Source of the DNA: an uncultured Candidatus Saccharibacteria bacterium
GTDB lineage: Bacteria; Patescibacteriota; Saccharimonadia; Saccharimonadales; Saccharimonadaceae
Assembly: GCA_938042055.1 (NCBI GenBank)
Contig: CALIRX010000038.1
Coordinates: 1-31,598, forward strand
Direction of reading: 5' to 3'
Length of the DNA stretch: 31,598 bases
This document shows positions 1 through 10,758 of the stretch, in pieces. The position numbers were made by a program, and so were the translations under genes. Within the stretch, counting starts at the first letter, position 1. Every line of letters begins with the position of its first letter. The notes under the pieces were generated by a model. It did no database searches. It was not told the DNA's origin and was given only the letters and a program-made list of their open reading frames with translations.

Positions 1-365
1 ATAAGCTGCTTGGCTTTCTCGCGCTCAACTTGATCGCCAGCCTCATCACGCGCCTTAATAGCACGCTCCAGAGCCTTCTGAGTTTCCGCCTCGATGATGT
101 CATCACCGTGATCAGCTTCATCAACCAAAATTTGCACCGACGAATAGTCAATTTTTACCACACCACCAGAGATTGCGAAATATTCCAACTGATTATCGGA
201 ATCTTCTTTATGTCGACGCACGGTAATTACGCCGTCCCGTGCAATCGTCACTAGCGGCTCGTGGCTTGGAAAAACGGAAATTTCGCCGTCAGTAGTTGGA
301 ATTGACACCGAATAAACTTCTTCGTCAACCTTCGTACCGACAAGTGTGACTAATGACAATTTCAT
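1..365 (-). CDS. atpC: F1 ATP synthase epsilon subunit, C-terminus cut by window edge
   Basis: Epsilon subunit of the F1 central stalk, which couples gamma rotation to the catalytic head and can inhibit ATP hydrolysis. About 121 residues are visible. The N-terminal beta-sandwich carries PSHEPLVTIARDGVI, the family's conserved stretch near residues 33-47, followed by the start of the C-terminal helical hairpin, rich in Glu, Lys and Ala. The gene continues beyond base 1 of the window. Its ATG lies two bases after the atpD stop. No clear Shine-Dalgarno site is seen, so translation is probably coupled to atpD. It is the last gene of the atp operon visible here. Confidence 0.93.
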   Translation of the reverse strand, partial: MKLSLVTLVGTKVDEEVYSVSIPTTDGEISVFPSHEPLVTIARDGVITVRRHKEDSDNQLEYFAISGGVVKIDYSSVQILVDEADHGDDIIEAETQKALERAIKARDEAGDQVEREKAKQL

Positions 366-367
366 GA

Positions 368-2697
<2,330 letters not shown>

Positions 2698-2700
2698 GAA

Positions 2701-4227
2701 TTACTCCTCAAATCCTTTCGCTATTTCTTTCGTAGCTTCGTCAATCAATTTCAATTGCTCATCCGAAGGCTTATCGCCCTTATTTAGCTCACGCATAGCA
2801 TCTTTAGAATTTTTCCAGAGATAAGTCAATAGGGCAGACTGCGCTTCCTTAATCTTAGAAACTGGAACATCGTCAAACATACCGCCAGTCACCGCGTGAA
2901 TACTGACAAATTGCTCCCAGACGCTCATTGGCTGATATTGTGGCTGCTTCAGAAGCTCAGTGAGTCGCTGACCGCGGTCAATTTGAGCTTTTGTCGCGTC
3001 GTCAAGATCTGAGCCGAATTGAGCAAATGATGCCAATTCGCGGAACTGAGAAAGACCGAGCTTCAAGTTTCCGCCGACAGATTTAACGGCTTTCGTCTGA
3101 GCCGCGCCACCAACACGAGAAACTGATAGACCGGCTGAGATGGCTGGGCGAATGCCTTGATAGAACAAGTCGGTTTCCAGGAAAATCTGACCGTCGGTAA
3201 TAGAAATCACGTTGGTCGGAATGTAAGCGGAAATGTCGCCAGCCTGCGTTTCGATGATTGGCAGAGCCGTCAAGCTTCCCGCGCCAAGTTTATCTGACAA
3301 TTTGGCCGAGCGCTCCAATAGTCGTGAGTGCAAGTAGAAGACGTCACCTGGGTAGGCTTCGCGTCCTGGTGGGCGGCGCAACAATAGTGACATCTGTCGA
3401 TAAGCCACCGCGTGCTTGGTCAAATCGTCATAAATCATCAATGCGTGACCACCGTTATCGCGGAAATATTCACCCATAGCCGTACCAGCGTAAGGTGCCA
3501 AGTAAAGCAGGGAGGCCGCGTCGGACGGGCTGGTCGCGACGATAATCGTCTGATCCATCACGCCTTCTTCTTTCAATCGGTCGACCAACCTGGCGATCTT
3601 CGACAATTTCTGACCAATAGCCACATAAACGTTCACCACGCCAGTTTTTTGACGAGCCTGGTTAATCATCGTATCAATAGCAATTGCCGTCTTACCAGTT
3701 TGGCGGTCACCAATGATGAGCTCACGCTGACCACGACCGATCGGGAACATCGCGTCAATCGACATAATACCGGTCATCAGAGGTTCGTGAACCGATTTAC
3801 GACCCATCACGCCAATAGCAGGACGCTCAATTAAACCACGTTTCTTCGTTTTAATCGCTGGACCGTCGTCAAGAGGTCGACCTAGCGGGTCAACCACTCG
3901 CCCCAACAGCTCTTCACCGACAGGAACGTCTAGCACCGAACCCTTACGACGAACGCTAGCACCAGCCTTAACCTTATCTTCGCCGCCAAGAATCACCGCA
4001 CCAATTTCATCTTCCATCAAGTTCAAGGCAAACGCCTCAACCGTGTCGCCATCAGCTTCGATCTCTAGCACTTCACTATAGCCAGCACTACTTAAGCCAT
4101 GCACCCAAGCCACGCCGTCACCAACGCGAATAACCACGCCAGCATCTTCCAAACCTTCTGTCGCCTCCAACTGCGCGATTTTTTCCCGCAGGCTTTTGGC
4201 TAATTCTGTCACATCAATCTTGCTCAT
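2701..4227 (-). CDS. atpA: F1 ATP synthase alpha subunit
   Basis: Non-catalytic nucleotide-binding alpha subunit of F1, 508 residues, typical length. It has an N-terminal beta-barrel, the P-loop GDRQTGKTA near residue 170, and the [10 protein letters not shown] segment that supplies the arginine finger to the neighbouring beta subunit. AGGAGG is placed four bases before the ATG. It is separated from atpH by eight bases and nearly abuts atpG, in the standard operon order. Confidence 0.97.
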   Translation of the reverse strand: MSKIDVTELAKSLREKIAQLEATEGLEDAGVVIRVGDGVAWVHGLSSAGYSEVLEIEADGDTVEAFALNLMEDEIGAVILGGEDKVKAGASVRRKGSVLDVPVGEELLGRVVDPLGRPLDDGPAIKTKKRGLIERPAIGVMGRKSVHEPLMTGIMSIDAMFPIGRGQRELIIGDRQTGKTAIAIDTMINQARQKTGVVNVYVAIGQKLSKIARLVDRLKEEGVMDQTIIVATSPSDAASLLYLAPYAGTAMGEYFRDNGGHALMIYDDLTKHAVAYRQMSLLLRRPPGREAYPGDVFYLHSRLLERSAKLSDKLGAGSLTALPIIETQAGDISAYIPTNVISITDGQIFLETDLFYQGIRPAISAGLSVSRVGGAAQTKAVKSVGGNLKLGLSQFRELASFAQFGSDLDDATKAQIDRGQRLTELLKQPQYQPMSVWEQFVSIHAVTGGMFDDVPVSKIKEAQSALLTYLWKNSKDAMRELNKGDKPSDEQLKLIDEATKEIAKGFEE

Positions 4228-4235
4228 TTTTCCTC

Positions 4236-4634
4236 CTAGATTTTCTTCGCCCGCAAGTCGTTTAACTTCTTCGAAACCGTTGCGTCCAGTGTTGCGGTCG
4301 GCGTTTGTAGCTTAAATCCGCCAATCAACGTCGGGTCAATTGATTCTCTTAGCGACACTTTTGGCTTGCTATTTTTATCGCTCGCCGCAGTCGCCAGAAA
4401 TTGCTCTATTTTACGCCTTGTATTGTCATCAAGCGCTCTCGCGCTCTCGACCGACGCTACAATCTCACCGTTCTCAGCCAACTCAGCCTCAATGTCTCGC
4501 ACCAACAAATCAACTTCACGTTCATGCTTTTCGTAAATCAAAAGACCAGCAATTTCTTCCAACACCGCGTCATTGCCAGCTAAAATTTGTTCAGCTGCGT
4601 ACTTTGCCAACTTTCTTCTGGACACTAATCTCAT
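4236..4634 (-). CDS. atpH: F1 ATP synthase delta subunit (short form)
   Basis: Delta/OSCP peripheral-stalk subunit linking F1 to subunit b. Identity rests on position between atpF and atpA and on the C-terminal signature [20 protein letters not shown], the family's conserved IGGF strand and final helix. It has 132 residues against the usual 175-180. The missing length is in the N-terminal six-helix domain that contacts alpha, where only about 95 residues precede the signature. GAGGAGG inside the end of atpF serves as the ribosome site and the two genes are adjacent, so no obvious upstream start was missed. Confidence 0.88.
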   Translation of the reverse strand: MRLVSRRKLAKYAAEQILAGNDAVLEEIAGLLIYEKHEREVDLLVRDIEAELAENGEIVASVESARALDDNTRRKIEQFLATAASDKNSKPKVSLRESIDPTLIGGFKLQTPTATLDATVSKKLNDLRAKKI

Positions 4635-5177
4635 CTATTCAGCCTCCTCAAGCGCTTCCGAAATCAGCTTTGTATCTTTCTTCGCATCAATTTTCTCGCC
4701 CAGAACCTTGCCAGTCGCCTCAGCCACCAACTCTAATGTCGAATTGTGCAGGTCTTTCTTAGCGTTTTCAATCTCTTGAGCAATCGTATTATGCGCTTCT
4801 TTAATCAAAGCTTCAGATTTGGCAGTCGCTTTTTTAGCTGCTTCTTCAACAACTTCGGTCGCTTCTTCTCGAGCAGACGCCACGATGTCGCTAGCTTGCG
4901 CTCGCGCTTTTCGCATCATTTCGGCGGTCATTTCTTCGGCTCGGTCGGCATTTTCCTTAGCAGATTTTGCTGCCGCGTCAGCCGCTTTCAGGTCTTTTTC
5001 TCGCTTGACGAGCATTTCCATCATTGGCGGATAGACAAACTTGCGAAGAACGAATAGCAAGATTAAAAATGCTACCGTCTGAAACGCCAACAGCGCCCAA
5101 TCAATACCCAGCGAATCAAACAAACCAGCTTTTTCCGATGCGCCAGAATTGGCAAATTGTGTTAATATTTTCTCCAC
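4635..5177 (-). CDS. atpF: Fo ATP synthase b subunit
   Basis: Peripheral-stalk b subunit, 180 residues. A single membrane helix lies at about residues 26-46 (LLAFQTVAFLILLFVLRKFV), followed by a long charged, Ala-rich coiled coil that dimerises and reaches to delta. The start is GTG, not ATG, with GGAG upstream (GGAGTAAATT before GTG). The about 25 residues before the membrane helix are longer than in E. coli but common in other phyla. It lies 16 bases after atpE. Confidence 0.95.
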   Translation of the reverse strand: MEKILTQFANSGASEKAGLFDSLGIDWALLAFQTVAFLILLFVLRKFVYPPMMEMLVKREKDLKAADAAAKSAKENADRAEEMTAEMMRKARAQASDIVASAREEATEVVEEAAKKATAKSEALIKEAHNTIAQEIENAKKDLHNSTLELVAEATGKVLGEKIDAKKDTKLISEALEEAE

Positions 5178-5193
5178 AATTTACTCCCGAAAA

Positions 5194-5406
5194 CTACATA
5201 ACTTTGCCGACGATTGCTGCGACGAAACCGATAATAGCAATAGCGTCGATGAATGAAATACCCAAGATCATCATTGTGCGTAGGTCGTTGATTTTTTCTG
5301 GGTTACGACCAGCTGCGTTCATAGCTGCTGCGCCAACGATTGCGGCACCGATTGCTGCAAATGCTGCTGGGATTGCGTAGGTAAGTGTGAATGCTAATGC
5401 TTCCAT
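5194..5406 (-). CDS. atpE: Fo ATP synthase c subunit (rotor ring)
   Basis: Proteolipid c subunit of the membrane rotor, 70 residues forming a two-helix hairpin. Helix 1 is Gly/Ala-rich, the polar loop is AGRNPE (residues 32-37), and helix 2 carries the ion-binding acidic residue D54 in SFIDAIAIIGF. The residue after it is Ala, and helix 1 has no Gln at the sodium-ligand position, so the ring is most likely proton-coupled; this is inferred from motif knowledge. AAGGAG lies ten bases before the ATG. Confidence 0.95.
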   Translation of the reverse strand: MEALAFTLTYAIPAAFAAIGAAIVGAAAMNAAGRNPEKINDLRTMMILGISFIDAIAIIGFVAAIVGKVM

Positions 5407-5442
5407 GGTTAATATTCTCCTTTTAATTAATTATTACCTAAT

Positions 5443-6279
5443 TTAATCACTCTCTGATGTTGCTAATTTACTAGTTTCAACAGAGGAGTGAACTTCATCA
5501 ATTGGCTCGTGTGAATCATGGTGAGCCAGCCCCAGGGAAATAAACACGGTTGACAACATAAAGAAAATATACGCCTGAATACCGCCGATAAATAACTCAA
5601 AGAAATAGAACGGCTGCAGAGCCACAGGCGACAAAAACTTCGTCATGTAAGCGATAATTGCCAAGAGAATTTCGCCAGCCAAAACATTACCAAACAGACG
5701 GAAACTCAGTCCCAGCATTCGCGAAAACTCAGCCACCAACTCCAAAATGCCGACAAATGACATAATTGGATCGCGCAGTGGGTTAACAAAATATCGCCCC
5801 AAATTGCCCTTAAAGCCCAAGTACTTAAACGCGTAAATCTGAGCCGCGACAATCGTTACAATTGCCAAACCGAAAGTCATATTAAGATCTGCCACGCCAC
5901 CGCGAAATAGAGGAGTGTGATGCTCGCCAATTGTAATTGGACCAACGATCGGCAAAAGCCCCAGCCAGTACTGCGCAACGATAAAGAAAAACAACGTAAT
6001 ACAAAGCGGAGCAACTTTATGCGCCCATTTTTGGTCTGGAATAACTTGGCAAACCGTATTATAAAGTCCGTCGAACGTCCACTGAATTAGCCTTGTGATA
6101 AAATTATGTTTCTTTTTACCTAAAACTGCCGCACGAGTACGGAACATTGCCCACACTAGTACGATCAATCCCAAGAATCCCATCAAGTGTGAATTCGTAA
6201 TAGATACGCCAGCGACATTGAAAACTTCGTCAACCTTTACTGAAATATGCGGACCAGCGCTTGCCATATAATCGATCAT
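5443..6279 (-). CDS. atpB: Fo ATP synthase a subunit
   Basis: Subunit a, the stator channel for ions, 278 residues with five to six membrane helices. The essential arginine is in SFRLFGNVLAGE, and the second conserved block ELFIGGIQAYIFFMLS is near the C-terminus. A His/Asp/Glu-rich tail follows the last helix. The ATG overlaps the stop of the upstream atpI/Z-like gene (ATGA). CAGGAG lies about eight bases before it, so the two are translationally coupled. Confidence 0.96.
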   Translation of the reverse strand: MIDYMASAGPHISVKVDEVFNVAGVSITNSHLMGFLGLIVLVWAMFRTRAAVLGKKKHNFITRLIQWTFDGLYNTVCQVIPDQKWAHKVAPLCITLFFFIVAQYWLGLLPIVGPITIGEHHTPLFRGGVADLNMTFGLAIVTIVAAQIYAFKYLGFKGNLGRYFVNPLRDPIMSFVGILELVAEFSRMLGLSFRLFGNVLAGEILLAIIAYMTKFLSPVALQPFYFFELFIGGIQAYIFFMLSTVFISLGLAHHDSHEPIDEVHSSVETSKLATSESD

Positions 6280-6536
6280 TTTTTCAACTCCTGCTGTTTA
6301 ATTTTAGCAATTTGCAAAGCTACGAGAACCACTGAGATAATCGCGCCAGAAATAATCCCAGCAAGCAACCATCTCATCTTCATTCCACTGACATTATCCA
6401 GCCACAATCCCAACAAAGTCAAACCAATTGTAGGCAAGAACATTCGCCACATTGTACCAATTATCGTCCTTGCCAAAATCATCATTGCGCCAGAATCGCC
6501 TGTATCATTAGCCGAAATGTCAGTTTCTTTTACCAT
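6276..6536 (-). CDS. AtpI/AtpZ-like small membrane protein
   Basis: First gene of the atp operon: 86 residues with two predicted membrane helices (about 27-47 and 55-77) and a short basic C-terminus. Position directly before atpB, with stop/start overlap, and the size and topology match the AtpI/AtpZ family, which helps c-ring assembly or ion supply in other bacteria. Sequence similarity alone is weak, so the family call leans on context. The ATG follows its -10 element by only eight bases with no ribosome site, so it should be the leaderless start of the operon mRNA. Confidence 0.75.
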   Translation of the reverse strand: MVKETDISANDTGDSGAMMILARTIIGTMWRMFLPTIGLTLLGLWLDNVSGMKMRWLLAGIISGAIISVVLVALQIAKIKQQELKK

Positions 6537-6544
6537 TACTTTCC

Positions 6545-6553
6545 ACTATATCA
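6545..6553 (-). promoter_or_regulatory. Extended -10 promoter of the atp operon
   Basis: Read on the minus strand this is TGATATAGT, an extended -10. Its hexamer ends eight bases before the ATG of the first atp gene, implying a 5' leader of about two bases. It lies nine bases from the oppositely directed -10 at 6560-6565. Confidence 0.65.
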
Positions 6554-6556
6554 ATC

Positions 6557-6565
6557 TGTTATACT
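6557..6565 (+). promoter_or_regulatory. Extended -10 promoter of the small CxxC protein gene
   Basis: TGTTATACT, ending ten bases before the ATG at 6576. It faces the atp promoter so closely that two polymerases could not bind both at once. Confidence 0.65.
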
Positions 6566-6575
6566 ATTTTGCAAG

Positions 6576-6800
6576 ATGCCACGACGAAATTATTCAAAAA
6601 ATAGTCAAAAAAGCCAAAAAACATCATTGATGTCAATTTCAGGGTTGGCTAATTGCCAGAAAAAACGTCGCTTCTCAACAGAGATAAAAGCGCGCCAAGC
6701 AGCAGAAATCCAAGAACTAGCAAACCCGAATTTGTCGATTGATACATATCACTGCGAATGGTGCAAAAATTGGCATTTGACGTCGAAGAATTCTAAATAG
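6576..6800 (+). CDS. Small CxxC...H protein of unknown function
   Basis: 74 residues. The N-terminal part is basic and Ser/Lys/Gln-rich. The middle has CQKKRRFSTEIKARQAAEIQ, and the C-terminus has HCEWCKNWHLTS. A lone Cys at residue 27, a CxxC and a WHLTS ending suggest a small zinc-binding fold; short proteins with a C-terminal CxxCxxWH(L)T signature are widespread in bacteria and phages. The start is supported by a -10 element ten bases upstream. Divergent from the atp operon. No function is claimed. Confidence 0.7.
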   Translation: MPRRNYSKNSQKSQKTSLMSISGLANCQKKRRFSTEIKARQAAEIQELANPNLSIDTYHCEWCKNWHLTSKNSK

Positions 6801-6812
6801 ACGTAACCGTTA

Positions 6813-6821
6813 TGTTATAAT
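6813..6821 (+). promoter_or_regulatory. Extended -10 promoter of the glutaredoxin-like gene
   Basis: TGTTATAAT, located 27 bases before the ATG at 6849. Unlike most promoters here it leaves a leader of about 20 bases, and that leader contains a ribosome site (AGGGGA). Confidence 0.7.
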
Positions 6822-6848
6822 TGGAAGTGTTATTAAATAGGGGAATAT

Positions 6849-7136
6849 ATGAGCGAAGACACAACGAACAACCATCAAGACACAAAAGTTGTCGTGTACA
6901 ACACTAGCTGGTGTGCGTTTTGCCACACGGAAATGGAATGGCTGAAGAAACTGGGAATTGACTTTGTTTCCAAAGATATCGAGGCCGATCCTGGCGCAAA
7001 AGAGGAATTGCTAAATAAAAATGGCGGCAATTTCCAAGGCGTGCCAGTAACGGATATTAACGGAGAATTAGTGCTTGGTTTTGATCGACCGAAACTACAA
7101 GATTTGCTACGAAAAAACGGCTTATTGTCTGACTAA
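6849..7136 (+). CDS. Glutaredoxin-like thiol-disulfide protein
   Basis: 95 residues with a thioredoxin fold. The strand VVVYNTSWCAFCHTEMEWLK carries the redox motif CAFC at residues 22-25. The cis-Pro segment GVPVTDI and the GFDRPKLQDLL helix are as in NrdH/glutaredoxin-3-like proteins. Expected to be a cytosolic dithiol reductant or electron donor; the partner cannot be told from the sequence. AGGGGA lies a few bases before the ATG. The gene is single and ends at a terminator shared with the convergent ABC-F gene. Confidence 0.88.
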   Translation: MSEDTTNNHQDTKVVVYNTSWCAFCHTEMEWLKKLGIDFVSKDIEADPGAKEELLNKNGGNFQGVPVTDINGELVLGFDRPKLQDLLRKNGLLSD

Positions 7137-7158
7137 TTTTCTTAAGAACGATTCAAGA

Positions 7159-7190
7159 TTTTCCGTCAAATTCTGGCGGAAAATTTTTAT
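7159..7190 (+). terminator. Rho-independent terminator after the glutaredoxin-like gene
   Basis: A ten-base-pair stem (TTTTCCGTCA paired with TGGCGGAAAA, one G-U pair) with a five-base loop, followed by TTTTTAT. It overlaps the stop codon of the convergent ABC-F gene (7187-7189). The T-run is good only in the plus direction. Confidence 0.8.
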
Positions 7191-8845
7191 TCTGCGCCAA
7201 TTTGCACAACTTTTCCGCCAAGTTTTTCGCGGAAATAATTATCGTGGCTGACGTAAAGAATCGCGCCGGAATATTTGGCCAACGCCGTTTCCAATTCTTC
7301 AATACTCGGCAGGTCTAAGTGATTCGTCGGCTCGTCTAAAATCAGCAGTTGTGGGTCATTCGCCAGCATAGCAATAATCTGAAAACGCGCCTTTTGACCG
7401 CCAGACAAGCGGGCCAGCGGCGTCATCCGATCAGCGTCCGTGAACAAATAGTCAGCCAAAAGTTGCCGAATTTTCGTATCAGAAATCGACAAATCACGGC
7501 TCATATACAATTTTTCAATCGCTTTTTCTAGCGGATCAGACAGATATCGCTCGTCAATTTCTTGATCATAAACGCCAATTCGAACCTGCGGATCAAGGAA
7601 AATATCGCCAGAATAAAGAGCGGGACCGCCATCAAAACTCTTGCCCGACGTCAGAATCATCCGAATCAACGTAGTTTTACCGGCGCCATTGCGACCTCTA
7701 ATTTCAATCGCTTCACCTTCGCGCAAATCAATATTCACGTCCTCAAACAATATCCGCTCACCAATCCCAACCGCCACATTTTCCGCGCGAACCAACACGT
7801 GCTGACTGCGGCTAGAAGCGTCTTTCATGCTCAGGCGAATATTACGCGACTTGAACTTTCCGTAACGCTCGGCCGATTTATAATCCAATTGACCGACAGA
7901 TTCTTTGTCGATCCAAAACGTCGGCTTTTCCATTTCCGACAATTCCTCCAGCTCCGCGCGCGCCTCATTCTCCAGCCGCTTAAATTTCTGAATCGTGCCA
8001 GGATTACGCGACTTTTCCTTAAGCCGCTGATAGTCCAAAACTTTTTGTTTCAGGTTAACAATTCGTTTCTCAATCTGCTCAAAATTATTCATTCCAGCCG
8101 TCGTTGCTTGAGCGTTTTGCTTCAAATATGCGTCGTAATTTCCACGGTAACTAACCGCTTGACCGTCCTTAATCTCAACAATTCGATTAACTTGCCCAAG
8201 CACATCGCGATCATGCGTAATGATTAGCATCGCTTGGTGCGGCTGCGAATTCATCCAGTCAATAAACTGCTGTTTCGCAACGTAATCCATGTAGTTGGTC
8301 GGCTCGTCAATCAGCGCCAAATGCGCCTCTGAGTGCATAATTTTAACAATCTCAACTAATCTTTTTTGACCGCCAGACAGGGAAGAAATCCGCCGATTGC
8401 CATAACCGTCTAATTGAAAATTACTCAGCTCTCGCTCAATTTTTTCTTCAACTTGATAAAATCCTTTTTGGTCAAATCGCTCCAAAGCTTGCGTATATTC
8501 TTCAATCTTTCGCATATTGTCGCCCATGGTTAGTGGATATTCATCGATAATTTTCTTTAATTCAGGATATTCCGGAAGTCCACTAAGAATGTACACCATG
8601 ACCGTTTGCTCACCCAAACCGTGATGCTCCTGGGCGGTAGTTGCAACCGTAATGCCGCGCCGAAAAACAACCTCGCCAGTATAATCAGTGTCTTTTCCGC
8701 TCAATATTCCAAACAGCGTCGACTTACCGACGCCGTTGCGTCCAACCACACCGACTTTCTCGCCGTCGTCCACACTAAACTTGACGTCTTTCATCAACGT
8801 CTTATCGCCAAAACTTTTTTCAGTAATGTGAATGTCGGCTATCAT
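7187..8845 (-). CDS. ABC-F family ATPase (ribosome-associated type)
   Basis: Cytosolic protein with two ABC ATPase domains and no membrane span, about 552 residues. Domain 1 has Walker A GRNGVGKST, signature LSGGQKR and Walker B ALIDEPTN. A charged linker helix pair (about residues 235-310) corresponds to the P-site tRNA-interacting arm. Domain 2 has GRNGAGKTT, LSGGQKA and LLILDEPTNHLDL. ABC-F proteins act on stalled or antibiotic-bound ribosomes; which subtype this is cannot be told. The frame is open to an ATG at 8887, but the -10 TACAAT ends nine bases before the ATG at 8845, so the shorter start (MIADIHIT) is chosen. Confidence 0.9.
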   Translation of the reverse strand: MIADIHITEKSFGDKTLMKDVKFSVDDGEKVGVVGRNGVGKSTLFGILSGKDTDYTGEVVFRRGITVATTAQEHHGLGEQTVMVYILSGLPEYPELKKIIDEYPLTMGDNMRKIEEYTQALERFDQKGFYQVEEKIERELSNFQLDGYGNRRISSLSGGQKRLVEIVKIMHSEAHLALIDEPTNYMDYVAKQQFIDWMNSQPHQAMLIITHDRDVLGQVNRIVEIKDGQAVSYRGNYDAYLKQNAQATTAGMNNFEQIEKRIVNLKQKVLDYQRLKEKSRNPGTIQKFKRLENEARAELEELSEMEKPTFWIDKESVGQLDYKSAERYGKFKSRNIRLSMKDASSRSQHVLVRAENVAVGIGERILFEDVNIDLREGEAIEIRGRNGAGKTTLIRMILTSGKSFDGGPALYSGDIFLDPQVRIGVYDQEIDERYLSDPLEKAIEKLYMSRDLSISDTKIRQLLADYLFTDADRMTPLARLSGGQKARFQIIAMLANDPQLLILDEPTNHLDLPSIEELETALAKYSGAILYVSHDNYFREKLGGKVVQIGAE

Positions 8846-8854
8846 GCTTGAGAT

Positions 8855-8863
8855 ATTGTAACA
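8855..8863 (-). promoter_or_regulatory. Extended -10 promoter of the ABC-F gene
   Basis: TGTTACAAT on the minus strand, nine bases before the ATG at 8845, predicting a near-leaderless mRNA. Confidence 0.65.
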
Positions 8864-8918
8864 TAAGTCACATTTCAGCCGCACCAAACTAGCCTAAATA
8901 TACTGTCGCGTTAAGTTT

Positions 8919-8927
8919 TGCTATAAT
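8919..8927 (+). promoter_or_regulatory. Extended -10 promoter of smpB
   Basis: TGCTATAAT, ending seven bases before the smpB ATG. A second overlapping TATAAT is at 8927-8932. There is no ribosome site. Confidence 0.7.
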
Positions 8928-8934
8928 ATAATCC

Positions 8935-9411
8935 ATGTCAAAGCTAAAAGCCAAAAAACCAACTACGCAAAATATCATCAATCGTCGCGCACGGTTTGAT
9001 TATGAACTTGGCGAAGAAATTGTAGCTGGCTTGGTTTTAACTGGAATGGAAGTGCGAGCCGCCAGAGAAGGTCACGTCCAGCTTAAGGGCTCATTTGTTA
9101 GCTTAAGAAACGGCGAATTGTGGCTAAATAACGCCAGCTTTTCGCTGCGATTAAATGTTCGCGGAGAAGCAAATAGCCGTTCAGTCGACACTTCGGCGCG
9201 GAAATTATTGGTAAGTAAAAAACAATTGTCCAATTTTACAGAAGCCAAAAAACAGGGAATGACAATCATCCCGACCAAATTATTGACCAACGGAAAATTC
9301 ATTAAAATTGTAATTGCGCTCGGAAAAGGTAAGAAAAATTACGACAAGCGCCAAACCATCAAGCGCCGCGACCAAGACCGAGAAACCAGGCGACTTATCT
9401 CTAATAGATAA
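8935..9411 (+). CDS. smpB: SmpB, tmRNA-binding trans-translation protein
   Basis: Binds tmRNA and delivers it to stalled ribosomes for rescue; 158 residues. Family landmarks in order: GLVLTGMEVRAAREGHVQLK, the SFV...GELWLNN segment, RKLLVSKKQL, the GMTIIPTKLL strand, IALGKGKKNYDKRQ, and a basic C-terminal tail that enters the mRNA channel. The tmRNA gene itself is not in this window. It converges with the GT4 gene at 9441. Confidence 0.96.
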   Translation: MSKLKAKKPTTQNIINRRARFDYELGEEIVAGLVLTGMEVRAAREGHVQLKGSFVSLRNGELWLNNASFSLRLNVRGEANSRSVDTSARKLLVSKKQLSNFTEAKKQGMTIIPTKLLTNGKFIKIVIALGKGKKNYDKRQTIKRRDQDRETRRLISNR

Positions 9412-9440
9412 TCGCATTAACTACGAACTGGGCTCAGAAT

Positions 9441-10739
9441 TTATTGATTTTCGCGCGCGTCAATTAGCTTTTGATAAAGCTTTTCGAGCTTTTTCACTTG
9501 ACTTCGCTCCGTAAACTTGTTGGCTAATTTTTTACTTTCAGCACTAAATTCTGCTTGCTTCTTCGGGCTTTTTAGAATTGCGATTACTTTTTCTGCGACA
9601 CTTTCTGGATTATTCTCCGCAAAATATCCATTAACTCCGTCCTTCACGACCTCTGAAACTTCCTTGTCAATAATAACAATCGGCTTTCCAGCGTGAGCGG
9701 CTTCATGAAGAACCCAGCCTTGCGTATCTTTAAGCGAAGGAAAAGTAAACACATTCATCACTTTATACGCCACGCCCAAATCTTCTCGTGGCATAGCGCC
9801 AGTAAATATAATCCTATCCGCAAAATCCGTCTCGGCTGCCATTTTTTCCAAAGTCTTTCGATATTCAAAATCACCGACAAACAATAGCTTTGATTTCGGA
9901 CGGGCTTCGGCAATAAACTCGCTAAACGCCTGAATCAAAATTGGCAAATTCTTTTCCTCGCCCAAACGTCCCACAAAGCCAAACACTTCATCTTTTTCAT
10001 TAAGACCCCATTGCTCGCGAAATTCTGCGACCCGTTTTGCGCTCGCCCGCGGAAGAGCATTCACGCCGTTTGGCATTAAAGTAACATCGTACGCGTAATC
10101 TTCAGTCTGCCAAGATTCCAATTGATCGCGGCTTTTACGCGACAGGGCAATCACTGCATCCGCCTTGCTGTATAAAATAGTAATAACACGCTCAATTATG
10201 TCTTTATTCCATTTCGTTACGCCACTACGCGGACGATATAATTTGGCAACTTCCAGCAAATCCTGTCCATTCAATTTCACCGACAATGGAAAAACTACTC
10301 CCGCCAACGCCAAAACTCCCGGCAAAACTGCAGGATAATGATCAACGAATTCGTATAAATCCGTACAATGCTGAATAATTAAAGGAATATTATTTTTCTT
10401 CGCTGCCTTCACGCCCAATAGCCCAATTTGCGACGGCGTAAAAATATGAACAATGTCCAGATGCATATTAGCAATTTGACGCTGCACTACGGGAGGGAAG
10501 AATACCGACGTGTCGTAATCATCAAAAAACGCGCCTGTAATTGAACGAAAACGAATTATTCGACTATTTTCATCTTCGTGAAGAAGTTCGGCTTGCTTGG
10601 ACGGACTAATAGACTTTGCTGGGCAAAAAACATAAACCTCATGCCCCAAAGCTTCCAGCTCGCGCTTTAATGATTCAACAACGTAAACGATACCGTTAAT
10701 GGACGGCCTGTAGCTGTCCGTAAAAAGTCCTATCCTCAT
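9441..10739 (-). CDS. GT4 family glycosyltransferase (diacylglycerol-type)
   Basis: 432-residue GT-B glycosyltransferase of family GT4. The N-terminal GLFTDSYRPSINGIVYVVES motif is shared with mannosyl/glucosyl-diacylglycerol synthases. The C-terminal domain has FVGRLGEEKNLPILIQAF and the donor-binding HEAAHAGKPIVIIDKEVSEV with its E-x7-E-like spacing. Likely a cytosolic, membrane-associated enzyme putting sugar on a lipid acceptor; the exact acceptor is inferred. It lies 19 bases after another GT4 gene but has its own -10, nine bases before the ATG. Confidence 0.85.
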   Translation of the reverse strand: MRIGLFTDSYRPSINGIVYVVESLKRELEALGHEVYVFCPAKSISPSKQAELLHEDENSRIIRFRSITGAFFDDYDTSVFFPPVVQRQIANMHLDIVHIFTPSQIGLLGVKAAKKNNIPLIIQHCTDLYEFVDHYPAVLPGVLALAGVVFPLSVKLNGQDLLEVAKLYRPRSGVTKWNKDIIERVITILYSKADAVIALSRKSRDQLESWQTEDYAYDVTLMPNGVNALPRASAKRVAEFREQWGLNEKDEVFGFVGRLGEEKNLPILIQAFSEFIAEARPKSKLLFVGDFEYRKTLEKMAAETDFADRIIFTGAMPREDLGVAYKVMNVFTFPSLKDTQGWVLHEAAHAGKPIVIIDKEVSEVVKDGVNGYFAENNPESVAEKVIAILKSPKKQAEFSAESKKLANKFTERSQVKKLEKLYQKLIDARENQ

Positions 10740-10748
10740 AATGTCCTC

Positions 10749-10757
10749 ATTATACCA
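10749..10757 (-). promoter_or_regulatory. Extended -10 promoter of the downstream GT4 gene
   Basis: TGGTATAAT on the minus strand, within the 19-base gap between the two GT4 genes and nine bases before the second gene's ATG. GAGG inside the short interval could also serve read-through mRNA as a ribosome site. Confidence 0.6.
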
Positions 10758-10758
10758 T

